A stretch of DNA of 64,000 nucleotides from JBDTDV01 sp039922875. Lineage in GTDB: Bacteria > Actinomycetota > Actinomycetes > Actinomycetales > Microbacteriaceae. Shown here piece by piece: positions 40,033-48,647 of this stretch; the stretch's first letter is position 1; every line of letters starts with the position of its first letter. The notes below the pieces were generated by a model. The model did not search any database. It was given only the letters and a program-made list of their open reading frames with translations, and had not been told where the DNA came from. The position numbers and the translations under genes are program-made. Where the stretch lies: NCBI GenBank assembly GCA_039922875.1, contig JBDTDV010000067.1:1-64000 (forward strand), in the 5' to 3' direction.

Positions 40033-42924
40033 GTGTCAGTTTCTCCTGTAAAGTCCGAGGCAAAGCTCAGCGTGCGCGGCGCTCGAGTGCATAATTTGCA
40101 CAACATCGATCTCGAAATCCCGCGGGATGCGTTGATCGTGTTCACCGGCCTTTCCGGTTCTGGCAAGTCGTCACTGGCGTTCGACACGATCTTCGCCGAG
40201 GGCCAGCGTCGCTACGTGGAATCCCTGTCCGCCTATGCCAGGCAGTTCCTGGGCCAGGTCGACCGCCCGGATGTTGACTTCATCGAAGGACTGAGCCCGG
40301 CCGTCTCGATCGACCAGAAGTCCACGAACCGCAACCCGCGCTCGACCGTAGGAACGATCACCGAGATCTATGACTACATGCGGCTGCTCTGGGCCAGGAT
40401 CGGCATTGCGCACTGCCCCGTCTGCGGCGAACCCATCCAGCGTCAGACAGTGCAGCAGATCGCCGACCAGTTGATGGAGCTCGAAGCCGGGGTGCGCTAT
40501 CAGGTGGTCAGCCCGGTCATCTCCCAGAAGAAGGGTGAGTTCGTCGACCTGTTCGCCGAGCTCGCTGCCAGCGGATACTCCCGCGCCCTGGTCGACGGCA
40601 AGCAGATCCAGCTCAACGAACCCCCGCTGCTGAAAAAGCAATATAAGCATGACATTTCCGTCGTCATCGACCGGCTGGTCGCCGGCCCGGAGATCCTCAG
40701 CCGATTGACCGACTCCCTGGAAACCGCCCTTCGGTTGACCGATGGCCTGGTTCAGATCAACTTCGTCGATCTGGAGGGGCCGGACGCCTGGCGCAACTTC
40801 AGCGAGAAGCTCTCCTGCCCGAACAATCACCCGATCCAGCTCACCGAGATCGAGCCGCGCACCTTCTCGTTCAATGCCCCGTTCGGTGCCTGCCCGGAGT
40901 GCTCAGGGCTCGGCACCCGGATGTCCGTCGACGAGGACCTGCTGCTGGGGGACCCGAGTCAGAGCATCTCGGAAGGCGTCATCCTGCCCTGGACTACCCA
41001 GGGTAAGGGCTTGTTCCAGTACTACGAGAAACTGCTCGACGGGCTGGCTCGTGACCTCGGCTTCTCCTTGTCCACCCCGTGGTCGAAGCTGAAGCCCGAA
41101 GTCAGACACGCCGTGATGCGCGGTGACAATTTCGAGGTCAAGGTCAAATGGCGCAACCGATACGGCCGCGAGATGAGCTACACCTCCGGGTTTGAGGGTG
41201 TCGTGCCGTACATCGAACGGCAGTTTGTACAGGCCGAGACCGACACCCAGCGCCAGCGCTGGGCCGAATACCTCCGCGAGGTGCCGTGTTCGGTTTGCCA
41301 TGGCAAGCGCCTGAAACCTGAGGTCTTGGCGGTGCTGGTGCATGAACGCAGCATTGCCGACGTCGCGGAGTTGAGCATGACGGATGCGCGTGCCTTCATG
41401 GACAAGCTGGAGCTCACCGAGCGGGAGCAGAAGATCGGCGCTCAGGTACTGCGGGAGATCAAGGTCAGGCTGGACTTCCTGATCCAGGTCGGTCTGAACT
41501 ACCTCAATCTGGCGCGGGCCGCGGCGACACTGTCCGGAGGCGAGGCGCAGCGGATCCGGCTGGCCACCCAGATCGGTTCCGGACTCACCGGCGTCTTGTA
41601 TGTACTTGACGAACCGAGTATCGGCCTGCACCAGCGAGACAACCATCGCCTGATCCAGACCCTGATCGCCCTGCGCGACCTCGGCAACACCCTGATCGTG
41701 GTCGAACATGATGAAGACACCATCAGAACCGCCGACTGGATCGTCGATATCGGTCCAGGTGCCGGCGTGAACGGCGGCCGAGTGGTGCACTCCGGTACCT
41801 ATGAAGACCTGTTGCCCAACACTGAATCGCTGACCGCCGACTACCTTTCCGGCCGCAAATCCATCCCGATACCGGAGCACCGAAGGCCGGTGGACCCGCA
41901 GCGCCAGATCAGGGTGACCGGCGCCAGGGCCAACAACCTGAAGAACGTGACCGTCGACTTTCCGCTCGGCACCTTCGTCGCGGTCACCGGGGTCAGCGGA
42001 TCCGGGAAGTCGTCTTTGGTCAACGACATCCTGTACCGGGTCCTGGCCAACCGGTTGAACGGAGCCAGGAAGCTTCCCGGAAAGCACGGCACCGTTACTG
42101 GTCTCGAAAACCTGGATAAGGTCATCCACGTCGACCAGGCGCCGATCGGTCGCACTCCGCGCTCGAACCCAGCCACCTACACCGGCGTGTTTGATCGGAT
42201 CCGCACCCTGTTCTCGGAAACCATGGAGGCAAAGTCCCGAGGCTACCTACCCGGCCGATTCAGCTTCAACGTCAAGGGCGGCCGTTGCGAGGCGTGCTCC
42301 GGCGATGGCACGCTGAAGATCGAGATGAATTTTCTGCCGGACGTCTATGTGGCATGCGAGGTGTGCGGGGGAGCGCGGTACAACCGGGACACGCTGTCCA
42401 TCCACTACAAGGGCAAGAATATCGCCGAGGTGCTCGACATGCCGATCGTGGAAGCATCCGAGTTCTTTGAGCCGATCTCGGCGATCCACCGCTATCTGAA
42501 GACTCTGGTGGATGTGGGTCTCGGTTACGTACGGCTGGGTCAGAGCGCGACGACGCTCTCCGGCGGCGAGGCACAGCGGGTGAAGCTGGCCACCGAGTTG
42601 CAGCGTCGCTCGAATGGGCGCAGCGTCTACGTTCTGGACGAGCCGACGACCGGCCTGCATTTTGAAGACGTGCGTAAGCTCCTGCTGGTCCTAGGCGCCC
42701 TCCTCGACAAGGGCAACACGGTGATCGTCATCGAGCACAATCTCGATGTGATCAAGTCGGCGGACTGGATAATCGACCTCGGCCCCGAGGGCGGTGCGAA
42801 GGGCGGCAAGGTCATCGCAACCGGAACGCCCGAGCAGGTCGCCACGATGAGGAAAAGCTACACCGGCCTGTTCCTCAGGCAGGTTCTGGCCGAGGAACGT
42901 CCACAAGCCGCCTTGGCCGGTTAG
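40033..42924 (+). CDS. uvrA: Excinuclease ABC subunit A
   Basis: UvrA is the damage-recognising ATPase of nucleotide excision repair. It has 963 residues and two ABC modules. The first Walker A is GLSGSGKSSLAFD and the second GVSGSGKSSLVND; signature motifs are AATLSGGEAQRIRLATQ and ATTLSGGEAQRVKLATE; Walker B motifs are LYVLDEPSIGLHQ and VYVLDEPTTGLH. Zinc-finger cysteines appear in CPVCGEP, CPNNH/CPEC, CSVCHGKRL and CEACSGDGTL/CEVCGGARY. The GTG start is leaderless-like. The stop is 21 bp before uvrC, so uvrA and uvrC are probably cotranscribed. All key motifs are present. Confidence 0.98.
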   Translation: MSVSPVKSEAKLSVRGARVHNLHNIDLEIPRDALIVFTGLSGSGKSSLAFDTIFAEGQRRYVESLSAYARQFLGQVDRPDVDFIEGLSPAVSIDQKSTNRNPRSTVGTITEIYDYMRLLWARIGIAHCPVCGEPIQRQTVQQIADQLMELEAGVRYQVVSPVISQKKGEFVDLFAELAASGYSRALVDGKQIQLNEPPLLKKQYKHDISVVIDRLVAGPEILSRLTDSLETALRLTDGLVQINFVDLEGPDAWRNFSEKLSCPNNHPIQLTEIEPRTFSFNAPFGACPECSGLGTRMSVDEDLLLGDPSQSISEGVILPWTTQGKGLFQYYEKLLDGLARDLGFSLSTPWSKLKPEVRHAVMRGDNFEVKVKWRNRYGREMSYTSGFEGVVPYIERQFVQAETDTQRQRWAEYLREVPCSVCHGKRLKPEVLAVLVHERSIADVAELSMTDARAFMDKLELTEREQKIGAQVLREIKVRLDFLIQVGLNYLNLARAAATLSGGEAQRIRLATQIGSGLTGVLYVLDEPSIGLHQRDNHRLIQTLIALRDLGNTLIVVEHDEDTIRTADWIVDIGPGAGVNGGRVVHSGTYEDLLPNTESLTADYLSGRKSIPIPEHRRPVDPQRQIRVTGARANNLKNVTVDFPLGTFVAVTGVSGSGKSSLVNDILYRVLANRLNGARKLPGKHGTVTGLENLDKVIHVDQAPIGRTPRSNPATYTGVFDRIRTLFSETMEAKSRGYLPGRFSFNVKGGRCEACSGDGTLKIEMNFLPDVYVACEVCGGARYNRDTLSIHYKGKNIAEVLDMPIVEASEFFEPISAIHRYLKTLVDVGLGYVRLGQSATTLSGGEAQRVKLATELQRRSNGRSVYVLDEPTTGLHFEDVRKLLLVLGALLDKGNTVIVIEHNLDVIKSADWIIDLGPEGGAKGGKVIATGTPEQVATMRKSYTGLFLRQVLAEERPQAALAG

Positions 42925-42945
42925 CGGCCGAGACCTCAGACAACT

Positions 42946-44877
42946 ATGTCGGATTCACTCAGCTACCGGCCCAAGACCGGAGAGATCCCCACCCAGCCAG
43001 GTGTTTATAGGTTCCGGGATGCCACCGGGCGCATCCTTTACGTCGGCAAGGCGAAGAACCTGCGGGCCAGGCTGAGCAACTATTTCGCGCCGCTGCCCAG
43101 CCTGCACGAGCGCACCCGGAAGATGGTCACCACCGCGGCATCGGTCGAATGGACCGTGGTCGGTAACGAGTACGAGGCGCTGCAGCTGGAGTTCACCTGG
43201 ATCAAGGAGTTCGACCCGCCGTTCAACGTGCAGTTCCGGGACGACAAAACCTACCCGTATTTGGTGGTTACCCTTGGCGAGGATGTTCCGCGGGTCGCGG
43301 TGACTCGGAACCGGAAGATCTCCGGAGCTCGGTATTTCGGACCGTACACCAAGGTCTGGGCGATCCGGGAGACCCTTGACCTGGTCTTGAAGGCCATCCC
43401 GATGCGCAGCTGCTCTGACGGGGTGTACCGCAGGGCGGAACTGACCGGGCGGCCCTGTCTGCTCGGCGACATCGGGAAATGCGTGGCACCCTGTGTCGGC
43501 AGGGTGACCAAGGCCGAACACCGGGCGGTCGCCGAGGACTTCGTCTCCTTCATGGCAGGCAACGACACCTCGCATATCCGCGCCATTACCCAGAAAATGG
43601 CCCAGGCCGCCGCGACACAGGATTATGAGTCGGCGGCCAGGTATCGGGACAGCATCGCAGCGCTGAAAGCGGCAATGGAGAAGACCGCGGTCGTGCTGCC
43701 CGCGAACGTCGACGCCGACGTGTTCGGTATCGCGGACGATGAACTCGCCGCGGCGGTTCAGCAGTTCATCGTGCGTGGCGGCAGAATCAGGGGCGTCCGC
43801 GGCTGGGTGGTGGACAAGGAGCTCGACCTCCCGCTGCAGGAGTTGGTCGAAACGGTGCTGCAGTACGCCTACGACACCGAAAACGCTCCGCCGCGGGAGG
43901 TTATCGTCCCGGTGCTGCCCGAGGCGGCCGCAGACCTGCAGGTCTGGCTAACCGAACGGCGCCATGAGGCCTCGGCCGCGGCCAATGTCGGCCGGGTCAA
44001 CCTGAAGGTCGCGCATCGAGGCGAGAAGGCCGCCCTGGCGCGCACCGTCGAACTCAACGCTAAGCAGGCGCTCAAGCTGTACAAGACCCGCCGCAGCTCT
44101 GATTTCGTGGCACGATCCCAGGCCCTGACGGATATCCGGGATGCCCTCGGCATGACAGAGGCCCCGCTGCGGATGGAATGCTTCGATGTCTCGCACCTGG
44201 GCGGTACGAACATCGTCGCGTCGATGGTTGTCTTCGAAGATGGCTTACCCCGCAAGGACCAATACCGGCGCTTCACCGTGCCGGACTCCACAGACGACAC
44301 CGACTCGATCTACCAAGTCCTCGCCAGACGGCTGGCCTACCTGGCGCCGCAGGGGCCGCAGGCGGAACAGGTGGCACAGGCGGCCGCTCCTGGATCTGCC
44401 GACTCGTCGTCGGGCTCGGGGACCGAGACCCACAAGAAGTTCGCGTATCCGCCTAATCTCCTCATCGTCGACGGTGGTCAGCCGCAGGTCCAGGCCGCGT
44501 ACCGCGCGCTGACCACCTCGGGCGTACAGGGCATCCAGTTGTGCGGTATCGCCAAGCGGCTCGAGGAGATCTGGCTTCCCGGCTCGGACTACCCGGTGAT
44601 CCTGCCCCGCAACAGCGACGCCCTGTTCATGATCCAACGCATCCGGGACGAGGCACACCGGTTCGCCATCACCCACCAGCGCAGCCGACGCAAGCGGGAT
44701 ATCGCCTCCGTACTCGGCGAGATCCAGGGCCTCGGCCCGGCCCGGGTGGCCGAGCTGCTGCGGCACTTCGGCTCTGTCGCCCAGTTGCGCAAAGCCTCGG
44801 TCGAGCAGATCATCCAGGTAAAGGGCGTGGGACCGGCCTTGGCCGCCGCCATCCACGATGGGCTCGCAAATAGGTAG
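42946..44877 (+). CDS. uvrC: Excinuclease ABC subunit C
   Basis: UvrC makes the 3' and 5' incisions flanking a lesion bound by UvrB. It has 643 residues. The N-terminal GIY-YIG nuclease is GVYRFRDATGRILYVGKAKNLRARL; the UVR motif lies around residues 205-240 (TQDYESAARYRDSIAAL); the second nuclease, an RNase H-like fold, includes ECFDVSHLGGTNIVASMVVFEDG, read in two parts, and LLIVDGGQPQV; two helix-hairpin-helix motifs end the protein (IQGLGPARVAELLRHFG, VKGVGPALAAAI). An acidic/Ser linker (PGSADSSSGSGTETH) near residue 485 is a common actinobacterial insertion. Its TAG stop starts a TAGGCT box. Confidence 0.98.
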   Translation: MSDSLSYRPKTGEIPTQPGVYRFRDATGRILYVGKAKNLRARLSNYFAPLPSLHERTRKMVTTAASVEWTVVGNEYEALQLEFTWIKEFDPPFNVQFRDDKTYPYLVVTLGEDVPRVAVTRNRKISGARYFGPYTKVWAIRETLDLVLKAIPMRSCSDGVYRRAELTGRPCLLGDIGKCVAPCVGRVTKAEHRAVAEDFVSFMAGNDTSHIRAITQKMAQAAATQDYESAARYRDSIAALKAAMEKTAVVLPANVDADVFGIADDELAAAVQQFIVRGGRIRGVRGWVVDKELDLPLQELVETVLQYAYDTENAPPREVIVPVLPEAAADLQVWLTERRHEASAAANVGRVNLKVAHRGEKAALARTVELNAKQALKLYKTRRSSDFVARSQALTDIRDALGMTEAPLRMECFDVSHLGGTNIVASMVVFEDGLPRKDQYRRFTVPDSTDDTDSIYQVLARRLAYLAPQGPQAEQVAQAAAPGSADSSSGSGTETHKKFAYPPNLLIVDGGQPQVQAAYRALTTSGVQGIQLCGIAKRLEEIWLPGSDYPVILPRNSDALFMIQRIRDEAHRFAITHQRSRRKRDIASVLGEIQGLGPARVAELLRHFGSVAQLRKASVEQIIQVKGVGPALAAAIHDGLANR

Positions 44878-44880
44878 GCT
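44875..44880 (+). promoter_or_regulatory. Candidate -10 box (TAGGCT) for rapZ-whiA, overlapping the uvrC stop
   Basis: The box uses the uvrC stop codon. A start near 44887 gives a leader of about 36 nt with AAAGG before the rapZ ATG. Confidence 0.35.
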
Positions 44881-44922
44881 GGGTCAACACAGAACACCGG
44901 CCCAGAGCAAAGGCACAGCACC

Positions 44923-45798
44923 ATGACGACGGAGTCCGATCAGCAGGAGGTGCTGATCGTCACGGGAATGTCCGGTGCCGGTCGTTCCACTGTCGCCAAT
45001 GCCCTCGAGGACCTGGACTGGTACGTGGTGGATAATCTGCCTCCGCAGATGTTGCGGCCCCTGGTTGACCTCGCCGGGCGAGCCGGCGCGAAGCTGCCCC
45101 GGATCGCCGCGGTCGTCGACATCCGTGGCCGGAACTTCTTCTCCGATCTGCAGGCGATGATCCCTTCGCTAAAAAAGGGAACCCACCTTCGGGTCGTGTT
45201 CTTGGAGGCCACCGACGCGGTTCTGGTGCGCCGTTTCGAGTCCGTCCGTCGACCACACCCGTTGCAGGGCGATGGCACACTGCTCGACGGGATAGAGGCG
45301 GAACGGGAGCGGCTGCAGGGGGTGCGCGACTCCAGCGACCTGATCATCGACACCTCGGAACTGAACATCCACCAGTTGGCGACCACAATTACCGAAACAT
45401 TCGCCACCGAGGATACCGCCGGGGTCCAGGTGACGATTCTCAGTTTCGGCTTCAAGTACGGGCTGCCCGCTGATGCGGACCTGGTCGCTGACGCCAGGTT
45501 CCTGCCGAACCCGTTCTGGATCCCGGAATTGCGCAATCACACCGGCCTGGATTACGAGGTCAAGAATTTCGTGATGGGGCAACCCGGTGCTGCAGAGTTC
45601 ATCGACGGCTATGCTCGCGCACTGGAGCCGGTGCTGGCCGGTTACCAGCGGGAAAACAAGCGTCACGCCACGATCGCTGTAGGCTGCACCGGGGGGAAAC
45701 ACCGTTCCGTCGCCCTCGCCGACGAATTGGCCGGCCGACTGGAACGATTGCCCGGCGTGGTCGTCAATGTGAAGAACCGCGATCTGGGCCGCGAATAG
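44923..45798 (+). CDS. rapZ: RNase adapter protein RapZ family (P-loop nucleotide-binding)
   Basis: This is a 291-residue ATP/GTP-binding protein of the RapZ/YvcJ family. In enterobacteria RapZ controls GlmS through small RNAs; in actinobacteria the role is not settled. Walker A is IVTGMSGAGRSTVANALED, and a Walker B-like DTSELNIHQL follows. The C-terminal half contains FKYGLPADADLVADARFLPNPFW, read in two parts, and the conserved AVGCTGGKHRSVALAD. The ATG at 44923 has AAAGG upstream. The arrangement rapZ-whiA is conserved in actinobacteria and many firmicutes. A 7-bp hairpin separates it from whiA. Confidence 0.94.
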   Translation: MTTESDQQEVLIVTGMSGAGRSTVANALEDLDWYVVDNLPPQMLRPLVDLAGRAGAKLPRIAAVVDIRGRNFFSDLQAMIPSLKKGTHLRVVFLEATDAVLVRRFESVRRPHPLQGDGTLLDGIEAERERLQGVRDSSDLIIDTSELNIHQLATTITETFATEDTAGVQVTILSFGFKYGLPADADLVADARFLPNPFWIPELRNHTGLDYEVKNFVMGQPGAAEFIDGYARALEPVLAGYQRENKRHATIAVGCTGGKHRSVALADELAGRLERLPGVVVNVKNRDLGRE

Positions 45799-45803
45799 CC
45801 TAG

Positions 45804-45820
45804 ACAGCGGTGGCCGCTGT
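45804..45820. terminator. 7-bp hairpin between rapZ and whiA
   Basis: ACAGCGG (45804-45810) pairs with CCGCTGT (45814-45820) around a TGG loop. It lies 6 nt after the rapZ stop and 30 nt before whiA. It may attenuate or process the transcript; there is no T-tract. Confidence 0.4.
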
Positions 45821-45850
45821 GCGGCCGAATGAGAAGGTAGGACAAGTTCA

Positions 45851-46828
45851 GTGGCACTCACCGCCGACGTCAAAGAAGAGTTATCCCGAGTCGAGGTCAG
45901 CAAGACAACGGTGCGCGCCGCCGAGCTGGCCACGATCCTGCGGTTCTCCGGCGGTCTACACATGATCTCCGGCAGGATAGCGGTGGAAAGCGAGCTTGAC
46001 ACCGCAGAACTTGCGCTTCGGGTACGCAAGGATCTCACCGACCTGTATGGCGTGAAGAGCAATGTTTCGGTGGTGTCGGCGTCCGGTCTGCGCCGGACCA
46101 GCCACTATCTGGTCCGAGTTCTGGACGGCGGGGAGACCCTGGCCAGGCAGACAGGGCTGCTCGACGCCCGCCGCCGAGCGATCCGCGGCCTGCCGAATCG
46201 GCTGACCACCGGTGCGAAGGATGAACTCGGCGGAGTGTGGCGCGGCGCATTTCTGGCGCACGGCTCCCTGACCGACCCGGGCCGTTCCGCCGCGCTGGAG
46301 ATCACCTGCCCCGGGAACGAGGCGGCGATGGCCCTGGTCGGTGCGGCCGGGCGGCTAGGAGTTTCGGCGAAGGCGCGAGAGGTTCGCGGCGTGCATCGGG
46401 TGGTCATCCGTGACGGCGATGCGATCGCCGCGATGCTGGTGCACATGGGTGCGAGGGTCAGTGCGACCAATTGGGACGAACTACGCCAACGACGCGAGGT
46501 TCGCGCCACCGCCAATCGCCTGGTGAACTTCGACGATGCCAACTTGCGGCGCTCGGCGCAGGCCGCCGTGGCGGCCTGCGCCAGAGTCGAGCGGGCCATG
46601 GAGATTCTCGGCGAAGACGTGCCGGATCATCTGCGTTACGCGGGGGAGTTGCGGTTGAGGTTCCGGGACTCCAGCCTCGACGAGCTCGGCCACCACGCTG
46701 ATCCGCCGATGACCAAGGATGCTGTCGCCGGCCGGATCCGACGGCTGCTGGCGATGGCCGACAAGCGCGCCGTGGAGCTCGGTCTGCCCGGAACCGATGC
46801 GAATCTGCCGCCAGACCTCGACGATTGA
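45851..46828 (+). CDS. whiA: Sporulation/division transcription regulator WhiA
   Basis: This 325-residue DNA-binding protein combines a degenerate LAGLIDADG homing endonuclease fold (about residues 20-200) with a C-terminal helix-turn-helix (SLDELGHHADPPMTKDAVAGRIRRLLAMA, read in two parts). Family motifs ELATILRFSGGLH, RRAIRGLP, WRGAFLAHGSLTDP and TANRLVNFDDANLRRS are present. In Streptomyces it activates sporulation septation; in non-sporulating actinobacteria it affects growth and division. The GTG start at 45851 has a GAAGGTAGGA-rich upstream region as ribosome site. It probably shares a transcript with rapZ. Confidence 0.95.
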   Translation: MALTADVKEELSRVEVSKTTVRAAELATILRFSGGLHMISGRIAVESELDTAELALRVRKDLTDLYGVKSNVSVVSASGLRRTSHYLVRVLDGGETLARQTGLLDARRRAIRGLPNRLTTGAKDELGGVWRGAFLAHGSLTDPGRSAALEITCPGNEAAMALVGAAGRLGVSAKAREVRGVHRVVIRDGDAIAAMLVHMGARVSATNWDELRQRREVRATANRLVNFDDANLRRSAQAAVAACARVERAMEILGEDVPDHLRYAGELRLRFRDSSLDELGHHADPPMTKDAVAGRIRRLLAMADKRAVELGLPGTDANLPPDLDD

Positions 46829-46838
46829 GGCAGATGAG

Positions 46839-46844
46839 TAGACT
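46839..46844 (+). promoter_or_regulatory. Candidate -10 box (TAGACT) for superoxide dismutase
   Basis: TAGACT fits TANNNT and would give a transcript start near 46851 and a leader of about 57 nt that ends in GAGGAGATAAGC. No good -35 is seen. Confidence 0.35.
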
Positions 46845-46907
46845 GAAATCGTCGCTCAAAACCGGGCGCGGCCTCTTCGCGCCCGGGCATCTAACGAGGA
46901 GATAAGC

Positions 46908-47534
46908 ATGGCTGATTACACACTCGCCGAACTTCCCTATGACTACTCGGCTTTGGAGCCGAGCATCAGCGGGACGATCATGGAACTGCACCACGACAAG
47001 CATCACAAGGGCTATGTCGATGGTGCCAACACCGCGCTGACCAAGTTGGCCGAGGCCCGGGACACCGACAACCTCGCCAACATCAACAAGTTGCAGAAGG
47101 ACCTGGCGTTCAACCTGGCCGGCCACGTCAACCACTCGGTCTTCTGGAACAACCTGTCTCCGGACGGTGGCGACAAGCCCACCGGTGAGCTCGGCGCCGC
47201 AATCGACGAGTTCTTCGGTTCGTTTGACAAGTTCCGGGCCCACTTCACCGCGTCGGCACTGGGCATTCAGGGCTCCGGCTGGTCGATCCTGGCCTGGGAC
47301 TCACTGGGTCGGAAGCTGATTATCGAGCAGCTGTACGATCACCAGGGCAACCTCGCAACCGCCAGCATTCCGCTGCTGATGCTCGACATGTGGGAGCACG
47401 CCTTCTATCTGGACTACCGCAATGTGAAGGCCGATTATGTCAAGGCGTTCTGGAACGTAACCAACTGGGCGGACGTGAACAAGCGCTTCGAGACCGCTCG
47501 TGAAAAGACCTCGGGGCTGCTGCTACTGTCGTAG
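46908..47534 (+). CDS. sod: Superoxide dismutase (Fe/Mn family)
   Basis: This cytoplasmic enzyme converts superoxide to hydrogen peroxide and oxygen. It has 208 residues. Metal ligands are recognisable: His28 in MELHHDKHH, a second His in LAGHVNHSVFW, and Asp plus His in MLDMWEHAFYLDY. The second-sphere motif ALGIQGSGWSILAWD is intact. Metal choice (Fe, Mn or cambialistic) cannot be fixed by eye. The ATG at 46908 has a strong GAGGAG ribosome site. It has a hairpin after its stop and is probably transcribed alone, ahead of gap. Confidence 0.96.
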   Translation: MADYTLAELPYDYSALEPSISGTIMELHHDKHHKGYVDGANTALTKLAEARDTDNLANINKLQKDLAFNLAGHVNHSVFWNNLSPDGGDKPTGELGAAIDEFFGSFDKFRAHFTASALGIQGSGWSILAWDSLGRKLIIEQLYDHQGNLATASIPLLMLDMWEHAFYLDYRNVKADYVKAFWNVTNWADVNKRFETAREKTSGLLLLS

Positions 47535-47543
47535 CGGAAGCGG

Positions 47544-47566
47544 TGCCCCGGCGACCCGGCGGGGCA
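47544..47566. terminator. Terminator-like hairpin after sod
   Basis: TGCCCCG (47544-47550) pairs with CGGGGCA (47560-47566) across a 9-nt loop, followed by a pyrimidine-rich stretch (CCCCTTCTCC). A second small stem, GGCGC/GCGCC at 47596-47611, lies closer to gap. Confidence 0.55.
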
Positions 47567-47632
47567 TCCACCCCTTCTCCATCTCCCACCACCCCGGCGC
47601 TAGACGGCGCCTGAAACTACCAGGAGTTATTT

Positions 47633-48637
47633 GTGTCAGTAAAGATCGGGATCAACGGTTTCGGCCGGATCGGCCGCAACTATTTCCGAGCCGCCCTCGC
47701 CAAGGGCAGTGACCTTGAGATCGTTGCCGTCAACGACCTCACCGACAACAAGGCGCTGGCCCATCTGCTCAAGTACGACTCTGTCGCCGGTCGACTGGAC
47801 GCCGTCGTCGGGTTGGAGGGCGACAGCATCCTCGTCAACGGCAAGCCAATCAAGGTGCTCGCCGAGCGCGACCCTGCGCAGCTGGGCTGGGGGGAGCTCG
47901 GTGTGGACATCGTCATCGAGTCCACCGGGCGCTTCACCAAGGCCGAGGACGCCCGCAAGCACGTCGCCGCGGGAGCAAAGAAGGTCATCATCTCCGCACC
48001 GGCCAAGGGAGAAGACGCCACCTTCGTGATGGGCGTGAACGAGCAATTGTACGACCCAGCGGCACACACGATCATCTCTAACGCGTCATGCACCACCAAC
48101 TGCCTGGCCCCGCTGGCCAAGGTGTTCATGGACAACTTCGGTATCGAGCGCGGGTTGATGACCACCGTTCACGCGTACACCGCAGACCAGAACCTCCAGG
48201 ACGGCCCGCACGCGGACATGCGCCGGGCCCGCGCCGCCGCGATCAATATCGTGCCGACCAGCACCGGCGCGGCGAAGGCGATCGGTCTGGTCCTGCCGGA
48301 GCTCATCGGGAAGCTCGACGGCTTCGCATTGCGGGTTCCGGTGCCAACCGGTTCCATCACCGACCTCACCGTCACCGCGACACGGTCCGCGAGCGTCGAT
48401 GAAATCAAGGCCGCGTACCGCGCTGCGGCCGAAGGCCCAATGCGCGGAATCTTGAAGTACACCGAGGACGAGATCGTCTCCAGCGACATCGTCGGCGACC
48501 CGAGCTCGGCCATCTTCGACTCCGGTCTGCTCAAGGTGATCGGAAACCAGGTCAAGCTGTCGGCGTGGTATGACAACGAGTGGGGTTATTCCAACCGGCT
48601 CGTCGACCTCACCGAGTACGTAGCCGAACGCCTCTAA
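47633..48637 (+). CDS. gap: Glyceraldehyde-3-phosphate dehydrogenase
   Basis: This enzyme oxidises glyceraldehyde-3-phosphate to 1,3-bisphosphoglycerate with NAD. It has 334 residues. The Rossmann start is KIGINGFGRIGRNYFRAAL; the catalytic Cys153 is in SNASCTTNCLAP; the active-site His is in TTVHAYTADQNLQDGPH; the C-terminal helix reads WYDNEWGYSNRLVDL. A GTG start at 47633 follows AGGAG. It leads the operon gap-pgk-tpiA (gap to pgk is 10 bp), which codes for three successive steps of lower glycolysis. Confidence 0.98.
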   Translation: MSVKIGINGFGRIGRNYFRAALAKGSDLEIVAVNDLTDNKALAHLLKYDSVAGRLDAVVGLEGDSILVNGKPIKVLAERDPAQLGWGELGVDIVIESTGRFTKAEDARKHVAAGAKKVIISAPAKGEDATFVMGVNEQLYDPAAHTIISNASCTTNCLAPLAKVFMDNFGIERGLMTTVHAYTADQNLQDGPHADMRRARAAAINIVPTSTGAAKAIGLVLPELIGKLDGFALRVPVPTGSITDLTVTATRSASVDEIKAAYRAAAEGPMRGILKYTEDEIVSSDIVGDPSSAIFDSGLLKVIGNQVKLSAWYDNEWGYSNRLVDLTEYVAERL

Positions 48638-48647
48638 CCGGCATTCA

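Noticed and set aside
40903..42129. Minus-strand open frame of 408 codons opposite uvrA
   Set aside because: Shadow frame; uvrA motifs on the plus strand account for this DNA.
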